Source: Closterium sp. Naga37s-1
Taxonomy: Eukaryota; Streptophyta; Zygnematophyceae; Desmidiales; Closteriaceae
Length of the DNA stretch: 64,000 nt
Assembly (NCBI GenBank): GCA_947471745.1
Contig: CANJKZ010001112.1
Span: forward strand, 186,001-250,000
Direction: 5' to 3'
Below the pieces are notes generated by a model. That model did not search any database and had not been told where the DNA came from. It saw only the letters and a list, made by a program, of their open reading frames with translations. Positions 1 through 10,384 of this stretch are shown one piece after another. Numbering within the stretch: the first letter of the stretch is position 1; every line of letters begins with the position of its first letter. The translations under genes and the position numbers were made by a program.

Positions 1-1
1 T

Positions 2-2113
2 GGTCCTACTGGAGGTCTTGCTGAGCGTCGTGAGCCTGAGTCGCGTCCTGCGTCACCTGTTCGTGCTGCTCGCACTGGTCGTCGTGTTCCACGTCAGCGT
101 CCTCCTGCGGTCTCGGGCACGCACCAGATGGCACTGCGTCCTTCCACTGCTCCACAGCGTGTCCCGTTGCCGTCTCCTCCTGCGTCCTCCCTTCCTGCTC
201 TTGCTGACCCGGAGTCTGACTCCCTTCGTGCTGCCAGTCCTACTGTCACGCGTCTCCTGGCTACTGTTGTCACTGACCCTTCCTTTGAGTCCACTGCTGC
301 GTCTGCCCTAGTTGCTGAGCTTGTCGACTTCGCTGCTCACTGTCGTCTAGACTACGCCGCTAGTCTTGTTGCTGAGTCTGAGTCTGTCTGTCCTCCATCC
401 GTCGGGGGTGAGTGTGCTCTTAGCACGGACGTCCTTGAGGACAGGCAGGAGGAGCTCCAGTGTTTTGCTGCTGCTTTGCCTCATCTCGTGTCCATGCTGA
501 TTGCCCGTGAGGGAGACCCGGATGCACCAGACATCCCGACTCCTCGATCGTACGCTGAGGCGATCGAGGGTCCCTACTCCTCACAGTGGCAGTCAGCCAT
601 GGACGCAGAGATGGCTTCCTGGAAGTCCACAGGCACCTACGTCGACGAGGTTCCCCCACCTGGGGCGAACATCGTCAGTGACATGTGGATTTTCAGGGTG
701 AAGCGGCCGCCGGGTTCTTCGCCTGTCTTCAAGGCGCGTTACGTGGCTCGAGGCTTCAGTCAGCGGCAGGGAGTTGACTACTTCCAGACCTTCTCCCCTA
801 CCCCGAAGATGACCACTCTTCGGGTACTGCTGCACATAGCCGCTCACCGTGACTACGAGCTTCACTCTCTCGACTTCAGCACTGCTTTCCTACAGGGCAG
901 CCTGCACGAGGAGATCTGGCTGTGCCGCCCTCCTGGCTTCACTGGGTCGTTTCCTCCTGGTACCCAGTAGAGCCTCCGGCGGCCAGTCTACGGTCTCCGC
1001 CAGGCACCCCGCGAGTGGCACGACACACTGAGGACTACGCTTGCGGCTCTTGGGTTTGCTCCTGCTACTGCTGACACGTCGCTGTTTCTACGCACCGACA
1101 CCTCGCTGCCGCCGCTCTACATCCTCGTGTACGTCGACGACTTGGTCTTTGCTACTGCTGACACTGCTGGACTCGCCCACGTGAAGTCGGAGCTGCAGAA
1201 GAGACACACGTGCACAGACCTGGGTGAGCTGCGCAGCTATCTTGGCTTGCAGATCACCCGGGAGAGAGCACGGCGCACCATTACCCTGACTCAGTCACAC
1301 ATGGTGCAGCAGGTCCTTCAGCGCTTCAACTTCACGTACTCCTCGCCTCAGCCCACTCCTCTGTCTACGCGCCACACGCTCTCAGCTCTGCCTTCGGATG
1401 AGTCCGTAGAGCCGAGTGGCCCGTACCCAGAGCTTGTCGGCTGCCTCATGTACCTGATGACCTGCAGTCGTCCTGACCTAGCATACCCTCTTAGCATCCT
1501 GGCACGCTATGTTGCTCCTGGGAGACACCGACCAGAGCACATGGCTGCAGCGAAGAGGGTGTTGTGCTACTTGTGCAGTACGTCGGGCATGGGGCTTGTG
1601 CTTGGAGGGCAGAGTCCAGTGGTCCTCACTGGTCACGCAGACGCTTCTTGGGCTGACGACTTGGCTACGCAGCGGTCGTCACAGGGTTACACCTTCAGCC
1701 TTGGTTCCGGCTCTGTTTCGTGGCGGTCTACCCGCTCGTCTTCTGTTCTCGGCTCCAGCTGTGAGGCCGAGATCTACGCAGGGGCCATGGCTGCACAGGA
1801 GTTACGCTGGCTCACCTACCTGCTGACCGACCTGGGAGAGCCGCCTCGTTCTCCTCCAGTTCTGTACGTAGACAACAAGGCCATGCTGGCCTTGTGTCGG
1901 GAGCACAGACTGGAGCACAGAACGAAGCACATTGCTCTTCGCTACTTCCTTGCTCGTGAGCTGCAGCAGCGTGGTCAGCTGCGCCTTGCTTACGTGGCCT
2001 CTCAGGCCAACACTGCTGATATCTTTACCAAGGCACTTCAGCCTTGTGATCATCAGCGCTTTTGTACGATGCTAGGTCTTGTGCCTACTTGGCCTCACTT
2101 GCTCACTTCGTGA
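2..2113 (+). pseudogene. Copia pol: reverse transcriptase-RNase H, broken by one TAG
   Basis: The frame is open from base 2. It starts with a Pro/Arg-rich linker, then the Copia RT core (KARYVARGFSQRQGVDY, DFSTAFLQGSLHEEIW, YGLRQAPREW and the catalytic YVDD at about 1130-1141), then RNase H (HADASWADD, SCEAEIYAGAMAAQELRW, HRTKHIALRYFLARE) and the C-terminal ADIFTKAL motif. Reading is continuous except for one in-frame TAG at 968-970, between the PPGF and YGLRQ motifs; the frame resumes directly after it without a shift. Domains otherwise look intact, so the element is recently inactivated, or this is a sequencing or assembly error. The 5' end of the gene is outside the window. Confidence 0.9.
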
Positions 2114-2307
2114 CCTTGCTTGTACTGTGATCTATATATATCTGCACTTGCTTGTTTACCTTATATGATCCTGCATGTGAACTGGCCTTGTGGCCTTGAA
2201 CCTGTGCTCGGAATGTGTGGTGACGTTGTGATCCACCCTGAGCTTGCTTTGCTTTGCTTGACTGGTCTTGTGACCCCTTGTTCTCCCCCACTTTGCCTAT
2301 GGGGGTG

Positions 2308-2433
2308 TGTCAAACTTATATGATTTAGCCTGTGTAGGCTGTAGCGGGTTAGATACTAAGGGGTACACAATTCTAGGGTTACATATTTGTATCACACTCT
2401 TTCCTTCGTCATTCATTTCCTTGTTCTTTCACA
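2308..2433 (+). repeat. Putative 3' LTR of Copia A
   Basis: It begins TGTCAAAC directly after a GGGGG purine tract and shares short blocks (TAGCCTGT, TTCTAGGGTT, ATTTGTATC) in the same order with the 126-bp LTRs at 16087 and 17444. The end at 2433 is inferred from length and a CA dinucleotide. Confidence 0.6.
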
Positions 2434-2692
2434 CATCATTGTGCCGCTGGACCCACATGAATTTGTGCCACTCCTTGCATCCATGGCTGCATGGAGCAGC
2501 GTCAAGAGTAAGCATGCTACAACACATGATTTGCATGTAGCTACTACAGTGTTTGATTGTCCAATACCACACACTTTGCATCTCTCGTCTTCCGTTCCCC
2601 TCTCTCCAAATCACCCTTCTTCTCCCCCGAGTACAATACATTAGCAATGGTGGTGTGTGTGAACGTGTCCACGCTCCAGCTGTCATCCGAGC

Positions 2693-3073
2693 ACAAGCCC
2701 GCACACACGCACGCACACGCACGCACACATGCGCACGCATGCACGCGCACACCGCGCGCACGCGCGTACACACGCGCACACATGCACACACGCACACATG
2801 CACACACGCACATACGCGGACACATGCGCACACATGCACACACATGCACACGCACACACGCGCGCACACGCGCACACACGCACACACATGCACACGCTTA
2901 CATGCACACACATCCACACACCCACACACACCACACACACACACACACACACCCAACCCACCCCCCCCCCCCCCCCAGACACGCACCCACCCCACACCCA
3001 CACCCACACTCACACCCACACCCACACCCACACCCACACCCACAACCACAACCACACCCACACACACACGAAT
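2693..3073. repeat. CA/CACACG microsatellite with embedded poly-C
   Basis: About 380 bp of alternating CA, CACACG and CACATG, then a C run near 2961-2976, then CCCACA hexamers. The long reading frames here (Thr-His-Ala repeats) are products of the repeat. 2434-2692 holds no recognisable gene. Confidence 0.95.
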
Positions 3074-3245
3074 GTTGCAAATGCTGATCATTTATACATC
3101 TTTGGTAACTAGAGGAAACAAAAATATTTACTCATGAACCATTTGCTATTAGACACTTATGTCTGCCCATTTGATCCGTAGCAAGTATCTGCATCCCAGT
3201 GAAAACATCGGTGGGATGCGTTGTGTGTGCCGCGGCTGCATGGCT

Positions 3246-6200
3246 TCACTTTATGAAGTCCTGAACGCTTATGCTGTTGCCTCCCCCGAGTACATCAAAT
3301 ACAGGATGGTACAAATTCTGCAGCTGCTGCTTCTGCTTGTGGTGCAGCAACAAACTAGCACTGCTGCTGCTGCCCGGACAGCATCCCACAAGTCCCAACA
3401 CAATGGCTGTCGGTGGCGACGTTACCAGCAACGGTGTCGTACTTGGGCCCCCCTGGTGTTCATCCGCCTGCTCTTCTGTCGTCAAAGTAGGATGTGGCAG
3501 AAGCGATTGCTGCTCGAATCCATTGCTGCATCTCGAAGGGAGCGAGCCCAGGGAATCATGACTGCACACACGCGTAAGGGCGTGTGGCAGGGCGTGTGGA
3601 GGGGCGTGTGGAGGGGAATGTGGAGCGGCATGTGGAGGGGCGTGTAGAGGGGCATGTGGAGAGGCGTGTAGAGGGTTGTGCAGAGAGGTGTGCAAAGGAG
3701 TGTGCCGAGGGGATTGCACAGGGGTGTTCAGAGGGGTGTGTAAAAGGGTATGCCGAGGGGCGTGTGGAAGGACGTATGGTGGAACGTATGGAGGTGCAGC
3801 TAAAGACGTATGCAGAGAGGAACTTGCAGAGGCGTGAAGTGGGGCATGTGGAGGGGCATGTGAAGGGGCGTGTGAAGGGGCATGAGAAGGGGCGTGTGAA
3901 GGGGCATGTGGAGGGGCGTGTGAAGGGGCATGTGAAGGGGCGTGTGAAGGGGCATGTGGAGGGGCGTGTGAAGGAGCATGTGAAGGGGCGTGTGAAGGGG
4001 TATTTGAAGGGGCATGTGGAGGAGAATGTGAAGGGGAATGTAAAAGGAACTGTGAAGGGGAATGTGCAGGGGCATGTGGAGGGGAATGTGAACGGAAATG
4101 TGAAGGGGAATGTGAAGGGGCATGTGAAGGGGAAAGTGAAGGGGAATGTGAAGGGGAATGTGAAGGGGAATGTGAAGGGGAATGTGAAGGGACATGTGAA
4201 GGGGCATGTGAAGGGGCATGTGAAGCATCTCCCCCCTCAGCCGCACCCATCATTAGCCAGGTCTCCTGGGCCTTGGCAAGAATCTTTGTGAGTCGTGGGG
4301 AAAGCATCCTGGCTTTAACCAGCTTGCTGGCCGTCGCTGCTGCTGCCGCCGCCGCTGCCGCCTTCTCAAGCTGGGCTGCTTGACGCTTGTGGCGGCGTGG
4401 GGGAGGCCCTCGTGCTTGGTGGTTGTGGTGTTGATGGTAGACCGTGACGAGTGTGAGCTCATGGCAGGCTGAGACTGAGAGGCGAGCTGAACTTGGGTCG
4501 CGATCTGCATCTGAGTGGCGGACAGGAATGCTGCTGGCAGTGTCTGCTCGTAAGTCTTCGGCAGGTACCACTTCCATATCATGCGGTGTTGCACTGCTGC
4601 TGCCTAACCTGTTGGCGTTAGCGGCTGGGAGGGGAGAACTTGTAGCGGTGCTACTAGAAAGGCGTGTAGGGCCGAAGTCGATGGTTTTTCTGGCAGGGCA
4701 TTCTTCCGGACTCTTGGACCAGGCGCACCTGTAGTAGCACCTGTATATTGGGATAAAGAGAAAAGAGAAGCATGTGAGAGGGGAATGGAATATGAGTATG
4801 AGAAACTCGGTCGGGAAAAAGGGATCTTGGACGTGGCGCACCCGTCGTCTCGCACCGACGAGTGGAGGGTAAAGAGATGAGAGAACACGTGAAAGGGGAA
4901 TGGAGTGGGGAGTACTTAGGTTTCAGTAATACAGGTCCAGGCACACCTGTTTTTTTTTTAACTAGGTAATGAGTTCAGGGAAACATGTGAGATGGGAACG
5001 AAATGTGAGAACGAGGAGCACCTCTGGATCCTAGGATCTTGGAACATTCGCATCTGGTGTCCTAGCACTTAGCTGAGGAGTTTCAAGAGAGAAGAGAAGG
5101 ATGTGAGAGAGGATTGGAATGTGGGAATGAAGGGTGCCTCGTGCTTCAAAGGATCCTTGACTAAGAGCACCTGTTGTCTTCGCACCTACGCGAGGAGGGG
5201 TAAAGATAAGAGAAGCATGTGAGAGAGGAATGGAGTGTGAAGATGAGGGGGTTTGGGAATGATTCCATTCTTCAGGTAGCTTGAACGAAGCGCACCTGTT
5301 GTTCTAGCACCTACTGCGTGAGGGGGATGAAGAGATAAGAGAAAGAAGTGCAGCGGAAAATAATATATAATTTATTCATGCTTCGGGAACAAGAGCACCT
5401 GTTGTCGTACCACCTGCGTGTGTGGCGGAAGGGGGGTGAAGAGATAGGGAATGGAAGGGGAAAGGGAGTGAGAATGGAGAGTACCTCAGGCTTCAAAAGT
5501 CTTGAACACCTGCTTGGGGGATGAGGAGTAAAGAGAAACACGGGAAGGGGGATTCAAATGATGTTAGCGTATTACCTCGGGCTGAAATAGGACCTGCTTG
5601 GGGCGATAAGAGAATGACGAACACGTGAAATTAAATATGCGAACGAAGCGCGCGGATACCTTGTCCTAGCACCTACATCGAGAGGGTGAAGCAATAAGAG
5701 GAACATGTGAGAGAGGAATGAAGAGCAACTCAAGCGTCAGATAACTTGGACCAGCCGCACCTGTTGTTCTAGCATAAGAGAAAGTTGTGAGAGGGGAAGG
5801 GACTTTGGGATTTATCAAATCCTTTGGGGGTCTTGGACCAAACGCTCCTGTTGTCCTCGCCAATGTGAGGTGGGTAAAGACATAAGATATAGATGGGGAA
5901 GTGGAATGGAATATGGAAATTATCTCATGCTTCAGGGGTCTTGGACCAAGCTCCCTTTCTGTCCTAGCACCTGCGTGTGGGGGTGGTGAAGAAATAGGGA
6001 ATGCGGGGTGAGGAGGGGTTTGGAATGTGAGAATGGAGATAACCGCTGAGTCTCATCCAAACACCTCTGTTGTCCTAGAACCTGCGTGTGGGATTGACAG
6101 AAAAAGGGAAACATGGGAGAGGGGAGTGGAACATGGTAAGATGAGTACCTCAGGAACATTTGAGAATATCTGCAGAAAGACTTCTGATTGTCAAGCGGAG

Positions 6201-6911
6201 CTACTAAGACCTGAGAAGTTTAGCAATGATATTTAAAAATAGGAATGATGGGCCACTGAAATAACCACAGGAATATACATAGCCGTTTGCCAGAATGAAG
6301 TCCGGTAACTGATCCCCCCACTTGGGATCCCAGCAGATTCAAAAAGTATAGCTTTGACTCAAAGATACACTTTTGGGCCAGGCTAAAAATCATCTCGGAG
6401 ATGGGTTCCCAGACTTCATTGTTTAACAACATTGTTTGAAAGATGTGGGACAGATACAGGATTGCATTGGGGAGGTGATTAGACGTGGTGCCTGTGCCTC
6501 AGTCCGAGTATTTGCACTCAATCCATCTCTACAGAGAATGTAGGGCCCAACATCAGCTGGGTTTTTCTGACACCAAAAAAAAAAAAAAAACAACTAGCGT
6601 TAGTTTTAGGTTGAACCTTCCTGTTGAGAATATTTATTCGAATCGATAGGTTTCTCGAAGGCCAGCTGGAGAGGCAAAGGGCTCTAAATAATAGATCCAA
6701 GGGTCAGCCTGACATTTTACGACCTGACGTGGTTTCCGATGTGTTTTTTGCCGTACTTGAGCCACGTGTGGCCGTCTCCGTTCACGACTTCTGCCGGCAG
6801 CCTGCTGCTATCTGTGCTGAACACAGATCTGACGCGATGATGGTTGCTTGCGGCACTGACAGAGCTCATGGTTGCAGTAACGCCAGCATCAACGGTTACT
6901 AGGTCGGTCAT
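3246..6911 (-). CDS. WRKY-like transcription factor, copy 1 (two exons)
   Basis: Model: exon 1 6911-6724, intron 6723-4741 (GT-AG), exon 2 4740-3246; 560 aa. Exon 1 ends in DGHTWLKYGKKHIGNHV and exon 2 starts CYYRCAWSKSPEECPARK, together resembling the WRKY DNA-binding domain. The intron splits an Arg codon in phase 2, the position of the conserved R-type WRKY intron. The heptad is WLKYGKK, not WRKYGQK. The Cys pair is spaced C-X8-C and the closing HNH (VTVYHQHHNH) lies about 90 residues after the second Cys instead of about 23. Next come a basic stretch (PPPRRHKRQ), poly-Ala, a long His/Ser/Pro repeat, and a C-terminus (FDVLGGGNSISVQDFIK) conserved in the copy at 23376. A missed intron inside the finger could shorten the insert. 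Role inferred: nuclear DNA binding. Expression is unproven; it may be a decaying duplicate. Confidence 0.62.
3584..4235 (-). repeat. Coding minisatellite: His-Ala/Ser-Pro-Ser/Pro tetrapeptides in WRKY-like copy 1
   Basis: Units of 12 bp (plus strand GTGAAGGGGCAT and variants) read as HAPS/HSPS/HAPP on the minus strand over more than 50 units. The frame is kept through the array, which argues that it is translated or expanded recently. The first half is more degenerate than 3840-4230. Confidence 0.85.
4741..6150 (-). repeat. Array of about twelve decayed copies of the WRKY exon-2 start, inside intron 1
   Basis: On the plus strand a block like GCGCACCTGTTGTTCTAGCACC recurs near 4845, 4945, 5045, 5168, 5295, 5396, 5590, 5655, 5757, 5842, 5955 and 6065, spaced about 85-125 bp. 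On the minus strand each block keeps the exon-2 acceptor context (AG, then GTGCT...CAACAGGTGCGC) and often a donor-like GAG|GTACTC downstream. Units also share intron sequence (GAGAAACATGTGAGAGGGG). Most exon copies carry stops, and none restores the Tyr-Tyr-Arg-Cys reading. Confidence 0.8.
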
Positions 6912-8807
6912 ACTCCTACATTACGATACTAGGAAAGCACGGCGTTTGAAGCCGGATAGCAGAGAGATGTTGGTGTGTTGGTCCTTCTGAGACCCAGTAA
7001 CGATTTCGTGATACCGATGTGTACAATCCCTCATATTCGTTTTCAAGGAAACCCGAAACCATTTGCGGCCTTTTGATGCAGATGCCCTGGGATAAATGAT
7101 GTTGTCATGTGCGGTGTTGTCAAATTTGACATAGGTATTGGAGACACACCCACTCGCATGGACCGAATTTTTGTTGCGATTTTCTTTCAAGTGCGCCACA
7201 TGACATAGGACGTCTGAAACAATACCCTCTCAATAAACGAAATCTCCATACACAGCACTCGGTCTGATGTAACCAGGAGATCAGTAGTAATTTCCCATCT
7301 CGTCGTGCCCGTTGTTTTCCATCGAGCAACTTCGTATGGCGTCGTGCGCAAGTGTTGGTTCGTGTGCCCTTACCAAGTGGGTTTCTAAGCAAGGTCCCCT
7401 TTACGGGGTATTTTACCAGGTTCTGTAAATTCGGATGAGGTGGCCGTTCTGCATGTATGTATGTGTATACTGTAGGAGAGTTTAGGGTAATATGTGGGAG
7501 TTTTCAAGTACCTGAATAAGACCCGCCCACAAGGTGGCAGTGTGGCACTCTCCCTGGGATCCGCAATCCAATCCGTTGCCAGCAAGAGAAGGCAAGCGAA
7601 GTCGTCCTCTCCTCGAAGCGAAGCCTTGAATTGTTTCTTGTGGTCCACAGCAGTTACGAAAAAGTTTTGCTGCTTGTTTACGGCATACTCTGTATCTCGC
7701 CAGTGGAATTCGCGTGTATTTAGGTTAATCACCAAAACAAATTCAGCGCTGTGACATGGATGTGGGTAGAAAAAACGAGCAGCCTACAGTATAGACTGGT
7801 GAGAGTGGAGCGACTTTAGAAACCTGTGAATTTGTGTGATGTCTGCAACCAGGTCAGTGATAAAAACCTAGGCACAACTAGCGAGAAGCAACGGTGCTTG
7901 TCTCCCACACAATTTGCTACCTAAAAACATTGACGGTTGATTCCCGACAAATTCAGGACCCTCTGTTCTGTAGTTGAAACTGGAGTCACATTGTCGTATC
8001 ACTCCCGCCCGTGAATGCACCTGATGCTCGTTCGACTCCCCCATACTTGCCTTGAGAACAGGGCTTTTACCTGATTCCAGCAAAAAGGGGCTTATAAAAA
8101 ACTCAAGAGTTACACGTTGACAGTTTGACATCGGTCTCTTCGTTACCATTGGTTCATCATCACTGCATTGACAGTTTGACGTCGGTGTCTTTCTTACCAT
8201 TGGTTCATCATTACTGTAACTTGCTCCGGGGGCTTGTAAACTGGGTGCAACTGCCCGGCACCAAAAGTTGGTGGGCAAACATTCTAAAATGGGCAGGGCA
8301 AATTTGCACGCAGGGGTTGAGCATCGTGTGTAGATGTATATCGTACACCGTAGCAGCGCGGAAGCATGGCGTGGCGGTCGGTGATGACAACTAGAGCTAC
8401 CTGGCAGAAGATAAGGCGGGAGTAATGAGGCGTATATGCAACAAGGGGGCACCGCTGACGTGGAGGAGCAGTTTCAGCTCCATCTGGAACAATCCGAAGA
8501 TGACTCATCGGCCACCGTAGGCTCGCTATAGGGAATCTGCGGTACATGCTACTATGGTGCTTCCCTCCAGACACAGTTACGACTGCCTGATGCGTTTTGT
8601 ACATTATTCTTATAGTGTACTTTTCCGGGGTGTTGAGTGTTAGTAGGAAAATGGGAAAATTGGGAACGTAAACCGTAGTGGGTTTACCAAGTTGCCAGAA
8701 TCTTAATTTATTTCAACAGGCATGTTTTGTCTCTTCGTATCTATCGCTGCAAGCGGTAAATGTCGGCATCCGACTTCATGTGTCCGCGTACAGCAATCAG
8801 CGATGAT
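6912..8807. other. No recognisable gene; 5' flank of WRKY-like copy 1
   Basis: Short frames only. 7900-8010 is similar to 26880-26975 (both hold AACATTGA, a CCCGACA block and GGAGTCACATTGTC-like sequence), so this flank belongs to the segmental duplication containing the two WRKY-like genes. A short direct repeat (GACAGTTTGACRTCGGT) occurs at about 8119 and 8170. Confidence 0.55.
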
Positions 8808-8938
8808 TGTTGGAGTCAATCGAAAAGTTGCTTTTAGCATTCCAGAAGGTGCAGCTTTATCGCATCTGCCACTAGTGACGCAACATATGTACCACTATCG
8901 CGTTAGCCTATATAGGGCACGCATGTCAACAGTCGCCC
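8808..8938 (+). repeat. Truncated 5' LTR of Copia C fused to pol
   Basis: It aligns with 14801-14930 (TGTTGGAGT, CAGAAGGYGCAGC, TACCACTA, CGCGTTAGC, CAACAGTCGC) and then switches at about 8938 directly into pre-integrase coding sequence. The rest of the LTR, the primer site, gag and protease are deleted. A few bases (CAG/AGCTG) are shared at the join, consistent with a microhomology deletion or recombination. Confidence 0.75.
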
Positions 8939-9430
8939 AGCTGATGAAGTGTGGCATCCAGCTGCGGTCATACGAAATGGAATTTCACTTGATTTACAGG
9001 GGCACCCTCATCGAAAAGGCAAGAAGAAAAAACGGTGTATTCGTGGTAAACTTCGAAACGAGTAGACTTCACCTCATGTTTGGAATCATCCCGCCGAAAC
9101 GGATCTGGAAAGACCAGGCCCATATGGACTGTGCCGCTCGCTCGTTGTTCTCGTCGCTTCAAGTTCAAATCTCGCAGACACGGTACCACAAGCAGTGGAA
9201 GAAGAAGTTACTAGTCAAGGAGGATTTGGACAAGGAGTCTGGCCAAGAGTTGAGCAACCTACAAGTTGGGGCGTAGCTACCGGCTGGGACACACCAGACG
9301 TTGAATGGGCAACACGCGGAACAGGGTGGGGACCTCCGCCTGGGCAAGTCCCTGACACCGGAGTACACTGGGATGGCACTAATCGACATCTTGCAAACAC
9401 AGAACAATAGCCTGAAAGTTACTAAAGTGG

Positions 9431-10384
9431 AATTGGCACTTCGGGCCTGAGAGGCAGTGCCCAGAGCTGGAAGGAGCTGCTTCTGCCTGCCGAGCTCTTG
9501 CAGCTGCCTCGGCCACCACCTCGTCCCCCTATCCAAAGAACCCCGCTGTTCAGTAGCGGGCGGTTGGCGTCGCTGAGGGAGCTGAAAGGAACCTGGGACC
9601 GGAAGAAGCATCAATCAGCCAAGAGGGATCTCTGGGCAAGCAGATGGGCAGGGGAAATCGATTGGAAAAGGGTGAATAAAATCCGCGACTCCCTTGTGAC
9701 GCCTAACAGGCCACGGGACGTGCTGTTGAGAATTCACAGTCTCAACCTGCAGGTGGGGGAAAGACTCTCTTTCCTAAGTGGCAAGCCGGTCTGCCCGCAC
9801 TGTGGGGAACTGGAAACGCTGGAGCATTGTCTCTTCACCTGCCCGCGCATACAACTGGTGGTGGTGGCAGTCAGGCGTGCTATGCGCATGCTGAACCCAT
9901 CGAGGCAAGTGCCAGATCTGGGGGACTTGCTGTTCGGGGAAGCAACATCCACCTCAGCTTTTCCGGAAGCATCTCTCTCCGCCATCGCGGTGCACCAGAT
10001 ATGGGAGGAGAGAAGCGAGTGTGTGTTTCGGGGGAGGAGGTTCAGGGCTCGGCGCGTTCTCAGGCGTATTGAGGCAGCCTTCCGGCTGCATGTGAAAGTG
10101 TACACTCGGGCAACGGGGAGGACGTTGGACAAGGGCGGAGGTTCGAAGCGACAAAAGAAGGCGTATGCGCTGGCAGGAGGATGCCATTCTTGGCCGCATT
10201 CTGGAAGTGGACTCGGAATTTTGGCGCGCTCTTGAATCTTGTGAGGGGGGCTCTGCATCCGCCTTAGAAGCTGACCCTGAGGCCGTTGTTACGCAGCGGT
10301 CTCTCACGCTCAGTTACGACTGACTTATGTTTATAAAGTTGTATCATCGGTGTATAGTGGACATATTCACATGAAAAAAAAAAA
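9431..10384 (+). mobile_element. 5'-truncated LINE (non-LTR retrotransposon) inserted in Copia C
   Basis: A 954-bp insertion ends in an 11-bp poly-A (10374-10384) and is flanked by a perfect 12-bp target-site duplication, TTACTAAAGTGG, at 9419-9430 and 10385-10396. Removing it rejoins Copia sequence. These are the signs of target-primed reverse transcription. Confidence 0.93.
9432..10235 (+). pseudogene. C-terminal end of LINE ORF2
   Basis: The frame is open from the insertion point to a TGA at 10233-10235 (about 267 aa). It holds the cysteine-rich region found after the RT in plant LINEs (zf-RVT type): a WAGEIDWKRV segment, then CPHCGELETLEHCLFTCP with C-X2-C and H-X4-C spacing, then a basic tail. 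RT and endonuclease are absent because of 5' truncation, so it cannot be autonomous, but this fragment has no internal stop. Confidence 0.82.

Larger units (their letters stand above)
1..2433 (+). mobile_element. Ty1/Copia LTR retrotransposon A, 3' part
   Basis: Seen: an open frame from the left edge encodes the linker, reverse transcriptase and RNase H of a Copia pol polyprotein, followed by about 190 bp of 3' untranslated sequence, a purine tract (ATGGGGGTG, just before 2308) and an LTR-like block starting TGTCA. The 3' untranslated part (2200-2307) is clearly similar to 17350-17443 of the non-autonomous element further right, so the two belong to one family. Gag, protease and integrase lie outside the window. 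The right end is placed at about 2433 by the TG...CA rule and by the 126-bp LTR length of the relative. Confidence 0.88.

Noticed and set aside
2557..3137. Long His/Thr-rich frames at the CA repeat
   Set aside because: Microsatellite translation in all frames; no other coding evidence.
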